From the NCBI GenBank assembly GCA_965208395.1, contig CBDBON010000003.1:992001-1056000 (forward strand): 64,000 nucleotides of DNA. Direction: 5' to 3'. Positions 42,022 through 50,375 of the stretch are shown piece by piece. The DNA is from CBDBON01 sp965208395 (lineage in GTDB: Bacteria > Chloroflexota > Dehalococcoidia > Lucifugimonadales > CBDBON01). The translations under genes and the position numbers were made by a program. Each line of letters starts with the position of its first letter. The stretch's first letter is position 1. The notes below the pieces were generated by a model. That model saw only the letters and a program-made list of their open reading frames with translations, was not told the origin of the DNA and did no database searches.

Positions 42022-43149
42022 ATGCGTGAAGTCTTCAACGAAGCCGCCAATCTGTTGGGGAACGACGGTTCGGTCGTGGTCGCGACCGTGGTGCGGACCA
42101 AGGGATCGACTCCGCAGAAGCCTGGGGCGAAGCTGTTGGTCCGCGAGGACGGGAGCGGCGTCGGGACGCTCGGCGGCGGGTGCGTGGAGGGCGACATCTG
42201 GTTCGCGGCCAGCGAGCTGCTGAAGCGCGGCGGCGGCGCCGAGCACCGCGAGTACCAGCTCAACGAGGACCTCGCCGCAGAGGACGGCCTCGTGTGCGGC
42301 GGGACCATGTTCTTCCTGATCGATCCGGTCTACGAGCCGGGCGGCTACCTGTCGGCGGCGAATGAGATCGACGCCGCCTACGGCGGAGGGCCCGCGGTCG
42401 CGCTGGCGAGCCTCGTCAAGGGGAAAACCGTCGGAGCCAGGCTGCTGATCCGGGAGGACGGCTCCACCGAGGGCTCCCTGGGCGACCCCGCGCTGGACGC
42501 CGACGCCATACGGCGTGGGCCGGGCCTGATGGTACACGGCCGGAACGAGTACGTCACGGTCGAGAGCGGCGACGAGTACTTCATCGAGGCCTACACCTCT
42601 CCGCCCCAGCTTGTCATATGCGGCGGAGGTCACGTCGCCAAGGCTATCGCGCCGTTGGCCACGAAGGTCGGGTTCCGCCTCTTCGTCACCGACGACCGCG
42701 AGGAGTTCGCCAACATCGAGCGCTTCCCCGAGGCAGACGACGTAGTGGCGCTCAGGCCCGAGGAGGCGCTGCCGACGCTCCCGATAAACGCAAACACCTT
42801 CATCGTGGTCGCCACCCGGGGCCACAGGTTCGACAACGTCGCGCTGGAGGCGGCGGCGAGGACTCCAGCGAAATACGTCGGCCTCATGGGGAGCAGGCGC
42901 AAGACGATCCTCATCTACGAGGACCTGATGCGCAGCGGGCTTCCGATGGAGCGCATCAGGGAGATACGCTCCCCCATCGGGCTGGACATCCGGGGCAGGA
43001 CGCCTGAGGAGATCGCGGTGAGCATCGTTGCGGAGATGCTCATGTTCCGTCTGGGCGGCACGGGCGAGCCGATGAAGCTCGACGACTGGCGGATCGACCG
43101 TATCCGCGCCAAGGTCGACTCGGAGCAGCCCATCGCCGTCGCCGATTGA
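42022..43149 (+). CDS. xdhC: XdhC/CoxI-family molybdenum hydroxylase maturation factor
   Basis: 375 residues with the two XdhC parts: N-terminal domain (TVVRTKGSTPQKPGAKLLVR, GTLGGGCVEGDIW, GLVCGGTMFFLI) and C-terminal Rossmann-like domain (LVICGGGHVAKAIAPLATKV, KYVGLMGSRRKTILIYEDLM, RSPIGLDIRGRTPEEIAVSI). XdhC binds molybdenum cofactor, helps add the terminal sulfido ligand and inserts it into xanthine-dehydrogenase-type enzymes. The SD is near perfect. The MocA-like gene follows by 57 bp. No hydroxylase structural genes are in the window. Confidence 0.93.
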   Translation: MREVFNEAANLLGNDGSVVVATVVRTKGSTPQKPGAKLLVREDGSGVGTLGGGCVEGDIWFAASELLKRGGGAEHREYQLNEDLAAEDGLVCGGTMFFLIDPVYEPGGYLSAANEIDAAYGGGPAVALASLVKGKTVGARLLIREDGSTEGSLGDPALDADAIRRGPGLMVHGRNEYVTVESGDEYFIEAYTSPPQLVICGGGHVAKAIAPLATKVGFRLFVTDDREEFANIERFPEADDVVALRPEEALPTLPINANTFIVVATRGHRFDNVALEAAARTPAKYVGLMGSRRKTILIYEDLMRSGLPMERIREIRSPIGLDIRGRTPEEIAVSIVAEMLMFRLGGTGEPMKLDDWRIDRIRAKVDSEQPIAVAD

Positions 43150-43206
43150 TTTTCTCTACTGGATGAGCCGTCCAACCGGCTGAGCTCTGGCTCACTCAAC
43201 TCCAGT

Positions 43207-43812
43207 ATGATCGCCGCCGTCCTGACCGCCGCAGGCATCAGCTCCCGCATGGGCCGGCCCAAGCCTCTGCTCCGTTGGCGGGGCGCCACGCTCGTCGAGC
43301 ACCAGGTCTCCACGCTGCTTGCGGGCGGAGCGTCGGAGGTGGTCGTCGTCCTGGGACACCGGGCGGATGAGGTTGCCAGGCACGTCGAGGGCACGGGCGC
43401 GCGGTACGTCGTGAACGACCGGTACGAGGAGGGACGGACCTCGTCCATCAAGACCGGACTGAGGGCCGTGTCCGACAAGACGAAAGACATTCTGCTGATC
43501 GGGGTCGACCAGCCCCGGACTCCGGGGATCGTCGCCCGCGTCGTCGACGCCCACATAGCGGCCCGATCGCTGCTGACGTCGCCCCGGTACAGGGGCCGGG
43601 GAGGCCATCCGCTGATGTTCTCGGTCCGGCTGATGCCTGAGCTTCGGCTGATCTCGGAGCGTAACCAGGGTCTGCGGGAGGTGTTCGAGCGGCACCGCGC
43701 GGAGGTCACCGAGGTGCACATCGATGACCCCGTTGTCCGCCTGGACCTCAACACCCCCGAGGCTTACGACCGCGCGTACGAGCGGTATGGTGGTGAGTAC
43801 CTGTCAAGATGA
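43207..43812 (+). CDS. mocA: MobA-like nucleotidyltransferase (molybdenum cofactor cytidylyltransferase, MocA type)
   Basis: 201 residues. The nucleotide-binding start MIAAVLTAAGISSRMGRPKP matches the LAAGxSxRMGxxK motif of MobA/MocA enzymes; IGVDQPRTPGIV is the metal-binding region and GRGGHPLMFS the substrate loop. MocA attaches CMP to molybdopterin for xanthine-oxidase-family enzymes, which fits its place next to xdhC. MobA (GMP) or another NTP transferase cannot be fully excluded from sequence alone. Confidence 0.85.
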   Translation: MIAAVLTAAGISSRMGRPKPLLRWRGATLVEHQVSTLLAGGASEVVVVLGHRADEVARHVEGTGARYVVNDRYEEGRTSSIKTGLRAVSDKTKDILLIGVDQPRTPGIVARVVDAHIAARSLLTSPRYRGRGGHPLMFSVRLMPELRLISERNQGLREVFERHRAEVTEVHIDDPVVRLDLNTPEAYDRAYERYGGEYLSR

Positions 43813-43837
43813 TGCGCCGCGTCCGAAAGGCAACCCC

Positions 43838-44542
43838 ATGACAACGGCACTGGTCGAAGAGATCAGAGAGGCGCTTGCCGATCACGCCGACCCGATCAAG
43901 GCGGAGGGGATGCGCGCCTATATGAAATCGGAGATGCCCTATCGCGGCGTGCAGAAGCCGCAGCGGCGCAGGATCTTCCGCGACCTGTTCCAGCGTCACC
44001 CGATCCGGGAGAAGGCGCCATGGAGAGAGGCTGTGCTCGATCTGTGGCGGAACGCGGCCTACCGCGAGGAGCGGTACGCGGCCCTGGATCTGGCCGGAGC
44101 GAGGCAGTACTCGGCCTTCCGGACGTTCGACACGCTGCCGATGCTGGAGGAGATGGTCGTTACGGGCGCCTGGTGGGACTACGTCGACGAGGTCGCGACC
44201 CACAGGCTGCGCGAGCTTCTCGAACGGTACCCTCAGGGCGTCTCCCGGCGTATGAGGTCCTGGAGCCGCAGCCCCGACATGTGGAAGCGCCGCAGCTCGA
44301 TCATCTGCCAGGTGAACCGCAAGGGCGAGACCGACCTGGCCCTGCTCTTCGACTGCATCGAGCCCAACCTTTCGCATCGCGACTTCTTCGTCCGCAAGGG
44401 GATCGGCTGGGCGCTGCGCTCCCTGGCCTGGACAGACCTGGCCGTCGTCGAAGGGTACGTGGAGCGCAACCACGACCGTCTCAGTCCGCTCAGTCGCCGC
44501 GAAGCGCTGAAGAACGCGGACAAGATACGGGGTGCAGGATAA
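43838..44542 (+). CDS. DNA alkylation repair protein, AlkD-like HEAT-repeat glycosylase
   Basis: 234 residues, all helical. The pattern YMKSEMPYRGVQKPQRRRIF, DLWRNAAYREERYAALDL, VTGAWWDYVDEVATH and WSRSPDMWKRRSSIICQV is that of AlkD, which removes bulky or cationic alkylated purines from DNA using stacked HEAT-like repeats. GAAAGG lies 7 nt before ATG 43838; the open frame upstream overlaps mocA and is not supported. The catalytic Asp and Trp of the family are probably in WWDYVDE. It lies 25 bp after mocA and may be cotranscribed. Confidence 0.88.
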   Translation: MTTALVEEIREALADHADPIKAEGMRAYMKSEMPYRGVQKPQRRRIFRDLFQRHPIREKAPWREAVLDLWRNAAYREERYAALDLAGARQYSAFRTFDTLPMLEEMVVTGAWWDYVDEVATHRLRELLERYPQGVSRRMRSWSRSPDMWKRRSSIICQVNRKGETDLALLFDCIEPNLSHRDFFVRKGIGWALRSLAWTDLAVVEGYVERNHDRLSPLSRREALKNADKIRGAG

Positions 44543-44560
44543 AGAGCGGCTGCCGGCGTT

Positions 44561-46444
44561 CTACTCCCTGCCCCACCGCTCCCAGGCATCCTCCACCGCC
44601 TTCTGCGCCTGGGTGTAGTCACGGCCCAGGCGCGCGATCTCGTCCATGTTCCGGTCGGCTGTGGCGGCATCGAGACGCCGCTCGATGTCGGCGACGTTCG
44701 CTTCGAGTCTCTGGATCAGCGCCTCGTAGTCGACCGACTCGGCCTGTGACTCGGACAGCGCGAGGCGCTCCCGTCGTCTGGCCTCCCGATCACGCCTGCG
44801 ATGCCGGGCTCGGGCGCGTCGTGAGACCGGCTCGGGCTCCGGTGGACGGTTGGCCCGCATCCACTCCTCGAAGCCGCCCTCGAAGAGGCGCGCCGCGCCG
44901 TCTTCGATCACCAGAATGCGCTCAGCCATCAGGCCGATGAAGTGGCGATCGTGCGAGACGAACAGGAGGGCGCCGTCGAACGACTCCAGCGCCGCCTCGA
45001 GCGCCTCGCGACTGGGGATGTCGAGATGCGTCGTAGGCTCGTCCAGCACCAGCACGTTGGGATAGGTGATCAGCAGCTGCGCGAGCGACAGGCGCGTCCG
45101 CTCGCCTCCGGACAGCGTACTCACACGCTTGAACACGTCCTCGCCCTGGAACAGGAAGCGAGCCAGATAGTCCCTGGCCTCGCTGATCGGGATGTTGCGC
45201 GCCTCCAGAAAGGCGTCGAGCACCGTCTCCTCATCCGGCAGGCTCCAGACACCCTGACTCAGGTGGCCTGTCTGCACGTTGTGTCCGAGCGTGACCGTGC
45301 CGGAGAGCGGCTGGATCTCCCCAAGAATCGTTCGCAGCAGCGTGGTCTTGCCTGCCCCGTTCGCGCCTACGATCGCCGTCCGGGAGCCCCTTTCGAGATC
45401 GATATCGGGCACGGACAGAAGCGGAATCGCCTCGCCGTTCCGCTCGTAGCCGACCGTCAGGGCTCTGAGACCCACGGCGACCTGCCCGGTGCGTGACGCC
45501 GCCGGGCCGGCGATGCTGATTCTCTTCTCCTGGCGGGGGGCCTCCATCCTTTCGAGACGGGCGAGGCGGGTCTCCCGTCCCCTGGCCTCTCTCGCCCGCT
45601 GCCCCGCCCTGTATCTCTGGATGAAGAGCTCCTCTCTGGCGATGAGCTCCTGCTGGCGCTCGAACTCCTTCTGCCGGCGTTCGGTCTGCGCTCGCTTCAG
45701 GCCCCGATACTTGGAGTAGTTCCCGGGGAAATGCTTGAGACCTCCATGCTCCATCTCCCATATCTGCGTACAGACCTGGTCTAGGAAGTAGCGGTCGTGC
45801 GACACGACCAGCACGGCATATCTGAACTTGGACAGAAACTGTTCGAGCCAGCTCAGGCCGTCGAAGTCCAGGTAGTTGGTAGGCTCGTCCAGGACCAGGA
45901 GGCCGGGGTCTGCGAGAAGGGCGCGGGCCAGCGCCGCCCGCGTGCGCTGTCCCCCGCTTGCGACCGACGCAGGCGTGTCCAGGACATCCGGCGGCAGCCC
46001 GACTCCCTGGGCCACCCGCTCCATCCGGTTCTGGTAGTCGTGGCCGCCCAGAGCCTCGTACTCCTCCAGGAGCTCGGAGTACCGCGCTTGGACTCTCCGC
46101 AACCCGCCGCCGGCATGGCGCTGTATCTCCAGCGCGCTCTCGGCCAGCTCCTCCTCCAGCCAGAAAAGGCGGTCGAAGGCGGACATGATCCCGTCCCGGA
46201 GAGTGCCCTTGACGGCGTAGTCGGGCAGCTGCGGGACGTAGGCCACCCGCAGTCCCGGGCGCACCGATACCATGCCCGAGTCCGGCTCGGTCTCGCCCAC
46301 CAGCACGCGGAGCAGCGAAGTCTTACCGCTGCCGTTGGATCCCACCAGCCCTATGCGCGACCGCTCGTCGATATCGACATCGACGCCGGCGAATATCTCG
46401 GCATCGCCGTAAAAGAGCTGGAGCTGTGACGCCGAGATCAGCAA
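44561..46444 (-). CDS. ABC-F family ATPase (ribosome-associated, Uup/EttA-like)
   Basis: 627 residues with two ABC domains and no membrane part. Domain 1: Walker A GLVGSNGSGKTS, signature ASGGQRTR, Walker B LLVLDEPTNYLD. Domain 2: AIVGANGAGKTT, LSGGERTR, VLVLDEPTTHLD. Between them lies the basic P-site-tRNA-interaction-type linker (QRYRAGQRAREARGRETRLA), and the C-terminus is a charged coiled coil (about 560-627), as in Uup. ABC-F proteins act on stalled ribosomes; the subtype is uncertain. The gene starts 4 bp after the S9 peptidase stop. Confidence 0.93.
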   Translation of the reverse strand: MLISASQLQLFYGDAEIFAGVDVDIDERSRIGLVGSNGSGKTSLLRVLVGETEPDSGMVSVRPGLRVAYVPQLPDYAVKGTLRDGIMSAFDRLFWLEEELAESALEIQRHAGGGLRRVQARYSELLEEYEALGGHDYQNRMERVAQGVGLPPDVLDTPASVASGGQRTRAALARALLADPGLLVLDEPTNYLDFDGLSWLEQFLSKFRYAVLVVSHDRYFLDQVCTQIWEMEHGGLKHFPGNYSKYRGLKRAQTERRQKEFERQQELIAREELFIQRYRAGQRAREARGRETRLARLERMEAPRQEKRISIAGPAASRTGQVAVGLRALTVGYERNGEAIPLLSVPDIDLERGSRTAIVGANGAGKTTLLRTILGEIQPLSGTVTLGHNVQTGHLSQGVWSLPDEETVLDAFLEARNIPISEARDYLARFLFQGEDVFKRVSTLSGGERTRLSLAQLLITYPNVLVLDEPTTHLDIPSREALEAALESFDGALLFVSHDRHFIGLMAERILVIEDGAARLFEGGFEEWMRANRPPEPEPVSRRARARHRRRDREARRRERLALSESQAESVDYEALIQRLEANVADIERRLDAATADRNMDEIARLGRDYTQAQKAVEDAWERWGRE

Positions 46445-46448
46445 TCGG

Positions 46449-48380
46449 TCAGGGTGCGGGGATGTGGGCGTTCATCCAGTCGAGCAGGCGTGACAGATAC
46501 TCCTCGCGCATCCGGGGATGCCCAGAGGCGATCAGCATGTGCGACTCGCCCGGGAAGCGCACCATCTCGGCCTCCTTGCCGTGCCTCTTGAGGGAGACGA
46601 AGAACTGCTCGCTCTGCTCCAGCGGACAGCGGAAGTCTTCCTCGCCGTGCAGTAGGAGCACCGGCGTCCGCACGTTGTAGACGTAGGTGAGCGGTGAGCG
46701 CCTACGGTACTCGTCGAGGATGTCCCTGCGGGTCCCACCGATCTCGATCTCGCCGAACCTGACGCCGATGTCGGAGGTGCCGTAGAAGCTGGCCAGGTCG
46801 GTGACGGGAGCGCCTATTACGGCCGCGGAGAACCTGTGATCGTGGCCGACGATCCAGCTGCTCATGTAGCCGCCGTAGCTGTATCCGGTGACGCCGAGGC
46901 GGGTCTCGTCGACGTATGGCCGGGCGCATACCGCATCGACCGATTCAAGGATGTCCAGGTAGTCCTCTCCGCCCCAGTCGCCCTGCACGGCCTTGGCGAA
47001 GTCGGCTCCGTAGGTGCCCGATCCTCTTGGGTTGACGGCGAGCACCACGTAGCCGGCGGTGGCGAGCACCTGCTGGACGGGGTAGAAGCCGTCGTAGAAG
47101 ACGTTGTGAGGACCTCCGTGGATGTCGAGCACCATCGGATATTTGCGCGACGGGTCGAAGTCGGGAGGCAGATAGAGGCGGGACTCGATCGTCAGGTCTC
47201 CCCTCTCTATGGTGAACTTCTCAAAGCGAGGCGCCGGGTGCTGGTCGAGGAAGTCCCTGTTGTAGTCGGTAAGCTGCCGCTGGTCTCCTGAGTCGACGGC
47301 TATCAGGTGGAGGTCGCCCGGGGAGGTCGGAGAGTCGGCGACGACGACGGCCCTGCTGCCATGGACGTCGAAGGCCGCGGCCGCGACCCTTGCGCCGCCA
47401 CCGGCGATCGTTCGTGGAGGAGCGTCATGGTCGGCTAGCTCGTAGAGGTGCGCCTCTCCCTTCGCTTCGGCGACGAAGATTATGCGGCCGTCCGGCGTAG
47501 GAAACGGCGCGATGACCGTCCCGTAGGAGGACATCTTTATCGAGTCGTCGGTCAGTCTCCGGGGAGGACCGTCCTGGATCAGGAGGAAGAGCAAGGGGAA
47601 AGCGAGCTCTTCGTCGTCGGATCCGATGACGGCCAGGCTGAGCCCGTCCGTTGACCAGACCACAGCGTCGGCGCTGGTCAGGCCGTCGGACCAGGAGTGC
47701 GGGATGCCGCCCGACGCGGGGACGACGTATACGGCGCTGCGGTCTTTGACATCTCTGCTCCCTCCCCGGTCGGAGATGAAGGCGATGCTCGATCCGTCGG
47801 GGGACCAGGCCGGCGAGCCGTCGTCGCCCTCCCCATCGGTCAGCTGGCGGACGTCGCCGCTCGCAACGTCGACGGTGAATATGTGCCGGAAGGCGTCGCC
47901 GCGCCAGCCCGGTCCGTCATCGCGGTAGCGAATCCTACGGATAACCCTGACCCGCGGCACATCGTCGTCCTCCCCGTCCGGGAGACGGTCGGGGTCCACG
48001 TTCGAGACGAATGCGAGACTGGAGGAGTCGGGCGACCATGCGAATTCGGTCACGCCGCCGACGGCGGAGGTGAGCTGCCGGGCCTCGCCTCCGGAGGTGG
48101 GGATTAGCCATATCTGGCTGCGGTCCGCGTCGCCGGGCCTCTTGAAGGCGAGTGTGGCGCCGTCAGGCGAGAAGAGGGGCGAGCCGTCCTTGGGGCCGGA
48201 GGTGAAGTCGGCCTCCACGCCTCTCTCCATGTCCATCATGACGATCTGCGACCGGGTGGTCGCTCTATCTGAGTCGATCCTGGAGCGGACGAAGGCGAGC
48301 CTCGAGCCGTCGCCGGAGAGGGCGGGATCGGAGACGCTGACGATCTGGTAGACGTAGTCGGGGACGATTGGGCTTGTCAC
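46449..48380 (-). CDS. S9-family serine peptidase (acylaminoacyl / dipeptidyl peptidase type)
   Basis: 643 residues: an N-terminal beta-propeller with Asp-box-like repeats (SPLFSPDGATLAFKR, AWSPDSSSLAFVS, AWSPDGSSIAFIS) and a C-terminal alpha/beta-hydrolase domain. The nucleophile is Ser501 in GYSYGGYMSS; the acid is in LLHGEEDFRCP and the base is His614 in GESHM. It cleaves short or acylated peptides in the cytoplasm; no signal peptide is seen. GTG 48380 overlaps the stop of the CoA-transferase beta-subunit gene, so it is translated with the transferase. Confidence 0.93.
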   Translation of the reverse strand: MTSPIVPDYVYQIVSVSDPALSGDGSRLAFVRSRIDSDRATTRSQIVMMDMERGVEADFTSGPKDGSPLFSPDGATLAFKRPGDADRSQIWLIPTSGGEARQLTSAVGGVTEFAWSPDSSSLAFVSNVDPDRLPDGEDDDVPRVRVIRRIRYRDDGPGWRGDAFRHIFTVDVASGDVRQLTDGEGDDGSPAWSPDGSSIAFISDRGGSRDVKDRSAVYVVPASGGIPHSWSDGLTSADAVVWSTDGLSLAVIGSDDEELAFPLLFLLIQDGPPRRLTDDSIKMSSYGTVIAPFPTPDGRIIFVAEAKGEAHLYELADHDAPPRTIAGGGARVAAAAFDVHGSRAVVVADSPTSPGDLHLIAVDSGDQRQLTDYNRDFLDQHPAPRFEKFTIERGDLTIESRLYLPPDFDPSRKYPMVLDIHGGPHNVFYDGFYPVQQVLATAGYVVLAVNPRGSGTYGADFAKAVQGDWGGEDYLDILESVDAVCARPYVDETRLGVTGYSYGGYMSSWIVGHDHRFSAAVIGAPVTDLASFYGTSDIGVRFGEIEIGGTRRDILDEYRRRSPLTYVYNVRTPVLLLHGEEDFRCPLEQSEQFFVSLKRHGKEAEMVRFPGESHMLIASGHPRMREEYLSRLLDWMNAHIPAP

Positions 48381-49144
48381 AGGTAGATTCCCTCCGGGTC
48401 GACCTCGTCGCGCAGGAGCGTCAGCTCGGCCGCGGTCGGAGGCTCGACGATTGTCATCTCCGGGGCTTCGGCCGGGTCGAATCCGGTGTTCTCCCTGACC
48501 TGGTCGATGGTGACTCCGGGCATCAGCTTCTCGACTCTGAGCCGACCGGTGGACCTGTCGATCGCCATCACCGTCAGATCGGTGATCACGACGATGTCCG
48601 GGTAGGGGACCGGCAGCCCGGCGTTCCTGCGCCCGTCGGGGCCGTCGATGTATCCGGGGCTGGTGATGTAGTCACACCGCGGCGGGAAGCGGCGCTTCTC
48701 GTGGCGGGTGATTATGAGTATGCGGGAGGCGTGCGACGCGAGGTCGTTGGCGCCGCCGCTGCCCGGGAAGCGCACCTTGGGGCTGTCGTAGTCGCCTATG
48801 ACCGTCGAGTTGACATTGGCGAACTCGTCGATCTGGGCGCCTCCGAGGAAGGCGACGTCTGCGAGCCCCCTCTGGAGCACCCCGCCAAGGGCATCGAGCA
48901 GCGAGCCCAGCCTGACCGCGCGGTACATGACGCGTGGGTCGGAGACCGATATCGGAGTCGGGATGACCTGCGGCGCCACAGGACCGGTCTCGACTATGTA
49001 GCACATCTGCGGAGCGTGGTTCTTCTGGGCGAAGAGGCTGGCGACCATAGGCATGCCGGTCCCCACCATCACGACGTCGCCGTCGTCGATGTAGCGCGAC
49101 GCCTCCACCACCATCAGCTCGTCGAGCGAGTATTCGCGGCTCAT
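48377..49144 (-). CDS. CoA-transferase family I, subunit B-like
   Basis: 255 residues. IDDGDVVMVGTGMPMVASLF and IVETGPVAPQ match the subunit-B pattern of glutaconate/3-oxoacid CoA-transferases, with the Glu in VETG at the usual catalytic-glutamate place. ADVAFLGGAQIDEFANVNST and GSGGANDLASHA are further family segments. With the preceding gene it should form a heteromeric CoA-transferase moving CoA between carboxylic acids; the acid is unknown. It lies 5 bp after the A-subunit stop and overlaps the S9 peptidase start. Confidence 0.87.
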   Translation of the reverse strand: MSREYSLDELMVVEASRYIDDGDVVMVGTGMPMVASLFAQKNHAPQMCYIVETGPVAPQVIPTPISVSDPRVMYRAVRLGSLLDALGGVLQRGLADVAFLGGAQIDEFANVNSTVIGDYDSPKVRFPGSGGANDLASHASRILIITRHEKRRFPPRCDYITSPGYIDGPDGRRNAGLPVPYPDIVVITDLTVMAIDRSTGRLRVEKLMPGVTIDQVRENTGFDPAEAPEMTIVEPPTAAELTLLRDEVDPEGIYL

Positions 49145-49149
49145 CGAGG

Positions 49150-50073
49150 CTACATGACCTTCAGCATCGAGCTTCGCAGCTCTTCGAGGCGCGCCGGCCC
49201 CGCCGCTCTCTCCAGAAACTGGTCGAAGTCCTTGCAGTCGTGGACGAATTGCCGGAGATAGTCCCGGTAGTCGTCTCCGCCGGCCCGGGCGCGCCTCTGG
49301 TAGTCGCGCAGATGCTCGTCGTCGTGCTCATAGTACCTGTATGTCGAGGTGGGATACGCGCCCCAGGGCTGCTCCACGACGGCGTCGACGAAGATGTAGG
49401 GGATGGTCGTCCTGTCGGGATCGCGCCTCACCTCGTCCGAGTCGATCAGGCGCTCGCAGCTCACTATGACGCTCCTGGAGGCGCGCGCCATCTCCGGCTC
49501 CTGGGTCGTGAAGCCGTCGATGATGATGTTGCCCATCTCGTCCGCCTTCTGGACGTGGATTATGGAGACGTCGGGCCGGCAGGCAGGCAGCAGCACGACG
49601 GGCTCCCCGGGATTCCAGGGGTTGTCCACCAGCTCGAAGGGCCTGTCGTCCCCTGGCCGCCTCTTGTTGAGGATGTCGGTGCCGAGCAGGCTCTTGGACG
49701 GCATGAAGGGGACGCCAAGGGCGCCCGCCAGGAACCTGGACGCCATGCCGAGATGGCTATAGTCGGAGACCTCGAGCTCTCCGGCCTCGATGGCTCTGCG
49801 CCAGCGGAGCGTCGCGCCGTAGCGCTCCAGGTTGCCGGTGCCGGACTCCGTGCGCTTGACTAGGCCGGCTCCGACCAGGAGGTCCATCGAGAGGGCGAGG
49901 TTGCACCCTACCAGAGTCAGGTTGCCGATTCCCTGACGGATGATCTCGTGGGCGAGAGCCATGCTGTTGCGGCCGATGCTCTGGCCGCCCATGCCTACAG
50001 TCGCTCCGTCGAAGACGTACCTTTCAACCGCCTCCGCGGCGGTCATCACCTTGCTTCCGGTCTTCTTGCCCAA
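49150..50073 (-). CDS. CoA-transferase family I, subunit A-like
   Basis: 307 residues with the subunit-A fold: AVERYVFDGATVGMGGQSIG, NLTLVGCNLALSMDLLVGAG, PFMPSKSLLGTDIL and the segment VSIIHVQKADEMGNIIIDGF. Length and order match GctA-type subunits (about 300-320). It opens a minus-strand operon of A subunit, B subunit, S9 peptidase and possibly the ABC-F gene. Closely related steroid-degradation (IpdA-like) and glutaconate enzymes share this fold, so the substrate stays open. Confidence 0.87.
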   Translation of the reverse strand: MGKKTGSKVMTAAEAVERYVFDGATVGMGGQSIGRNSMALAHEIIRQGIGNLTLVGCNLALSMDLLVGAGLVKRTESGTGNLERYGATLRWRRAIEAGELEVSDYSHLGMASRFLAGALGVPFMPSKSLLGTDILNKRRPGDDRPFELVDNPWNPGEPVVLLPACRPDVSIIHVQKADEMGNIIIDGFTTQEPEMARASRSVIVSCERLIDSDEVRRDPDRTTIPYIFVDAVVEQPWGAYPTSTYRYYEHDDEHLRDYQRRARAGGDDYRDYLRQFVHDCKDFDQFLERAAGPARLEELRSSMLKVM

Positions 50074-50103
50074 CGCTGTCTCGACTCCTGGGAAACGGGC
50101 GAC

Positions 50104-50132
50104 AATCTAAAACGCCCCTGCGCGCGGCCCAA
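50104..50132 (-). promoter_or_regulatory. Promoter of the CoA-transferase operon
   Basis: Minus strand: TTGGGC (50132-50127), 17-nt spacer, TAGATT (50109-50104), about 30 nt before the start at 50073. Confidence 0.45.
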
Positions 50133-50276
50133 TTGCACACCGGGGCGCGCGTCATTGTACCAGAGTCGTCGAACGGCGTCGCGCGGCAGGCGAGGCACAT
50201 GACTGCTCGTGGCCGTAAGGGGGCCAGCCCGCTTGTGGTGAGTCTTTCCCAGAGGTTCAGAGCCTGCCCATACTTA

Positions 50277-50348
50277 ATACGGGTACGAACGGTCGCACTA
50301 AGATGCGACCGACCTGTTGGGAGCATCGCCGATTCTTGAAACCCGTAT
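50277..50348. promoter_or_regulatory. Nested inverted repeats upstream of the MFS gene
   Basis: Outer pair ATACGGGT (50277-50284) / ACCCGTAT (50341-50348), the right arm covering the promoter spacer. Inner pair GGTCGCA (50291-50297) / TGCGACC (50304-50310) with a 6-nt centre. Both are perfect. They look like regulator binding sites in the 302-bp divergent gap, which is otherwise gene-free. Confidence 0.45.
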
Positions 50349-50364
50349 CATACAAGTGTAGACT
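50336..50364 (+). promoter_or_regulatory. Promoter of the MFS gene
   Basis: TTGAAA (50336-50341), 17-nt spacer, TAGACT (50359-50364). Start near 50371 gives a leader of only about 5 nt before ATG 50376, with no room for an SD. Confidence 0.6.
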
Positions 50365-50375
50365 CGGCATCCAGT

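Noticed and set aside
50074..50375. Possible tRNA or small RNA in the 302-bp gap
   Set aside because: The inverted repeats do not fold into a cloverleaf and no T-loop or CCA-like end is seen; they fit promoter-linked operators better.
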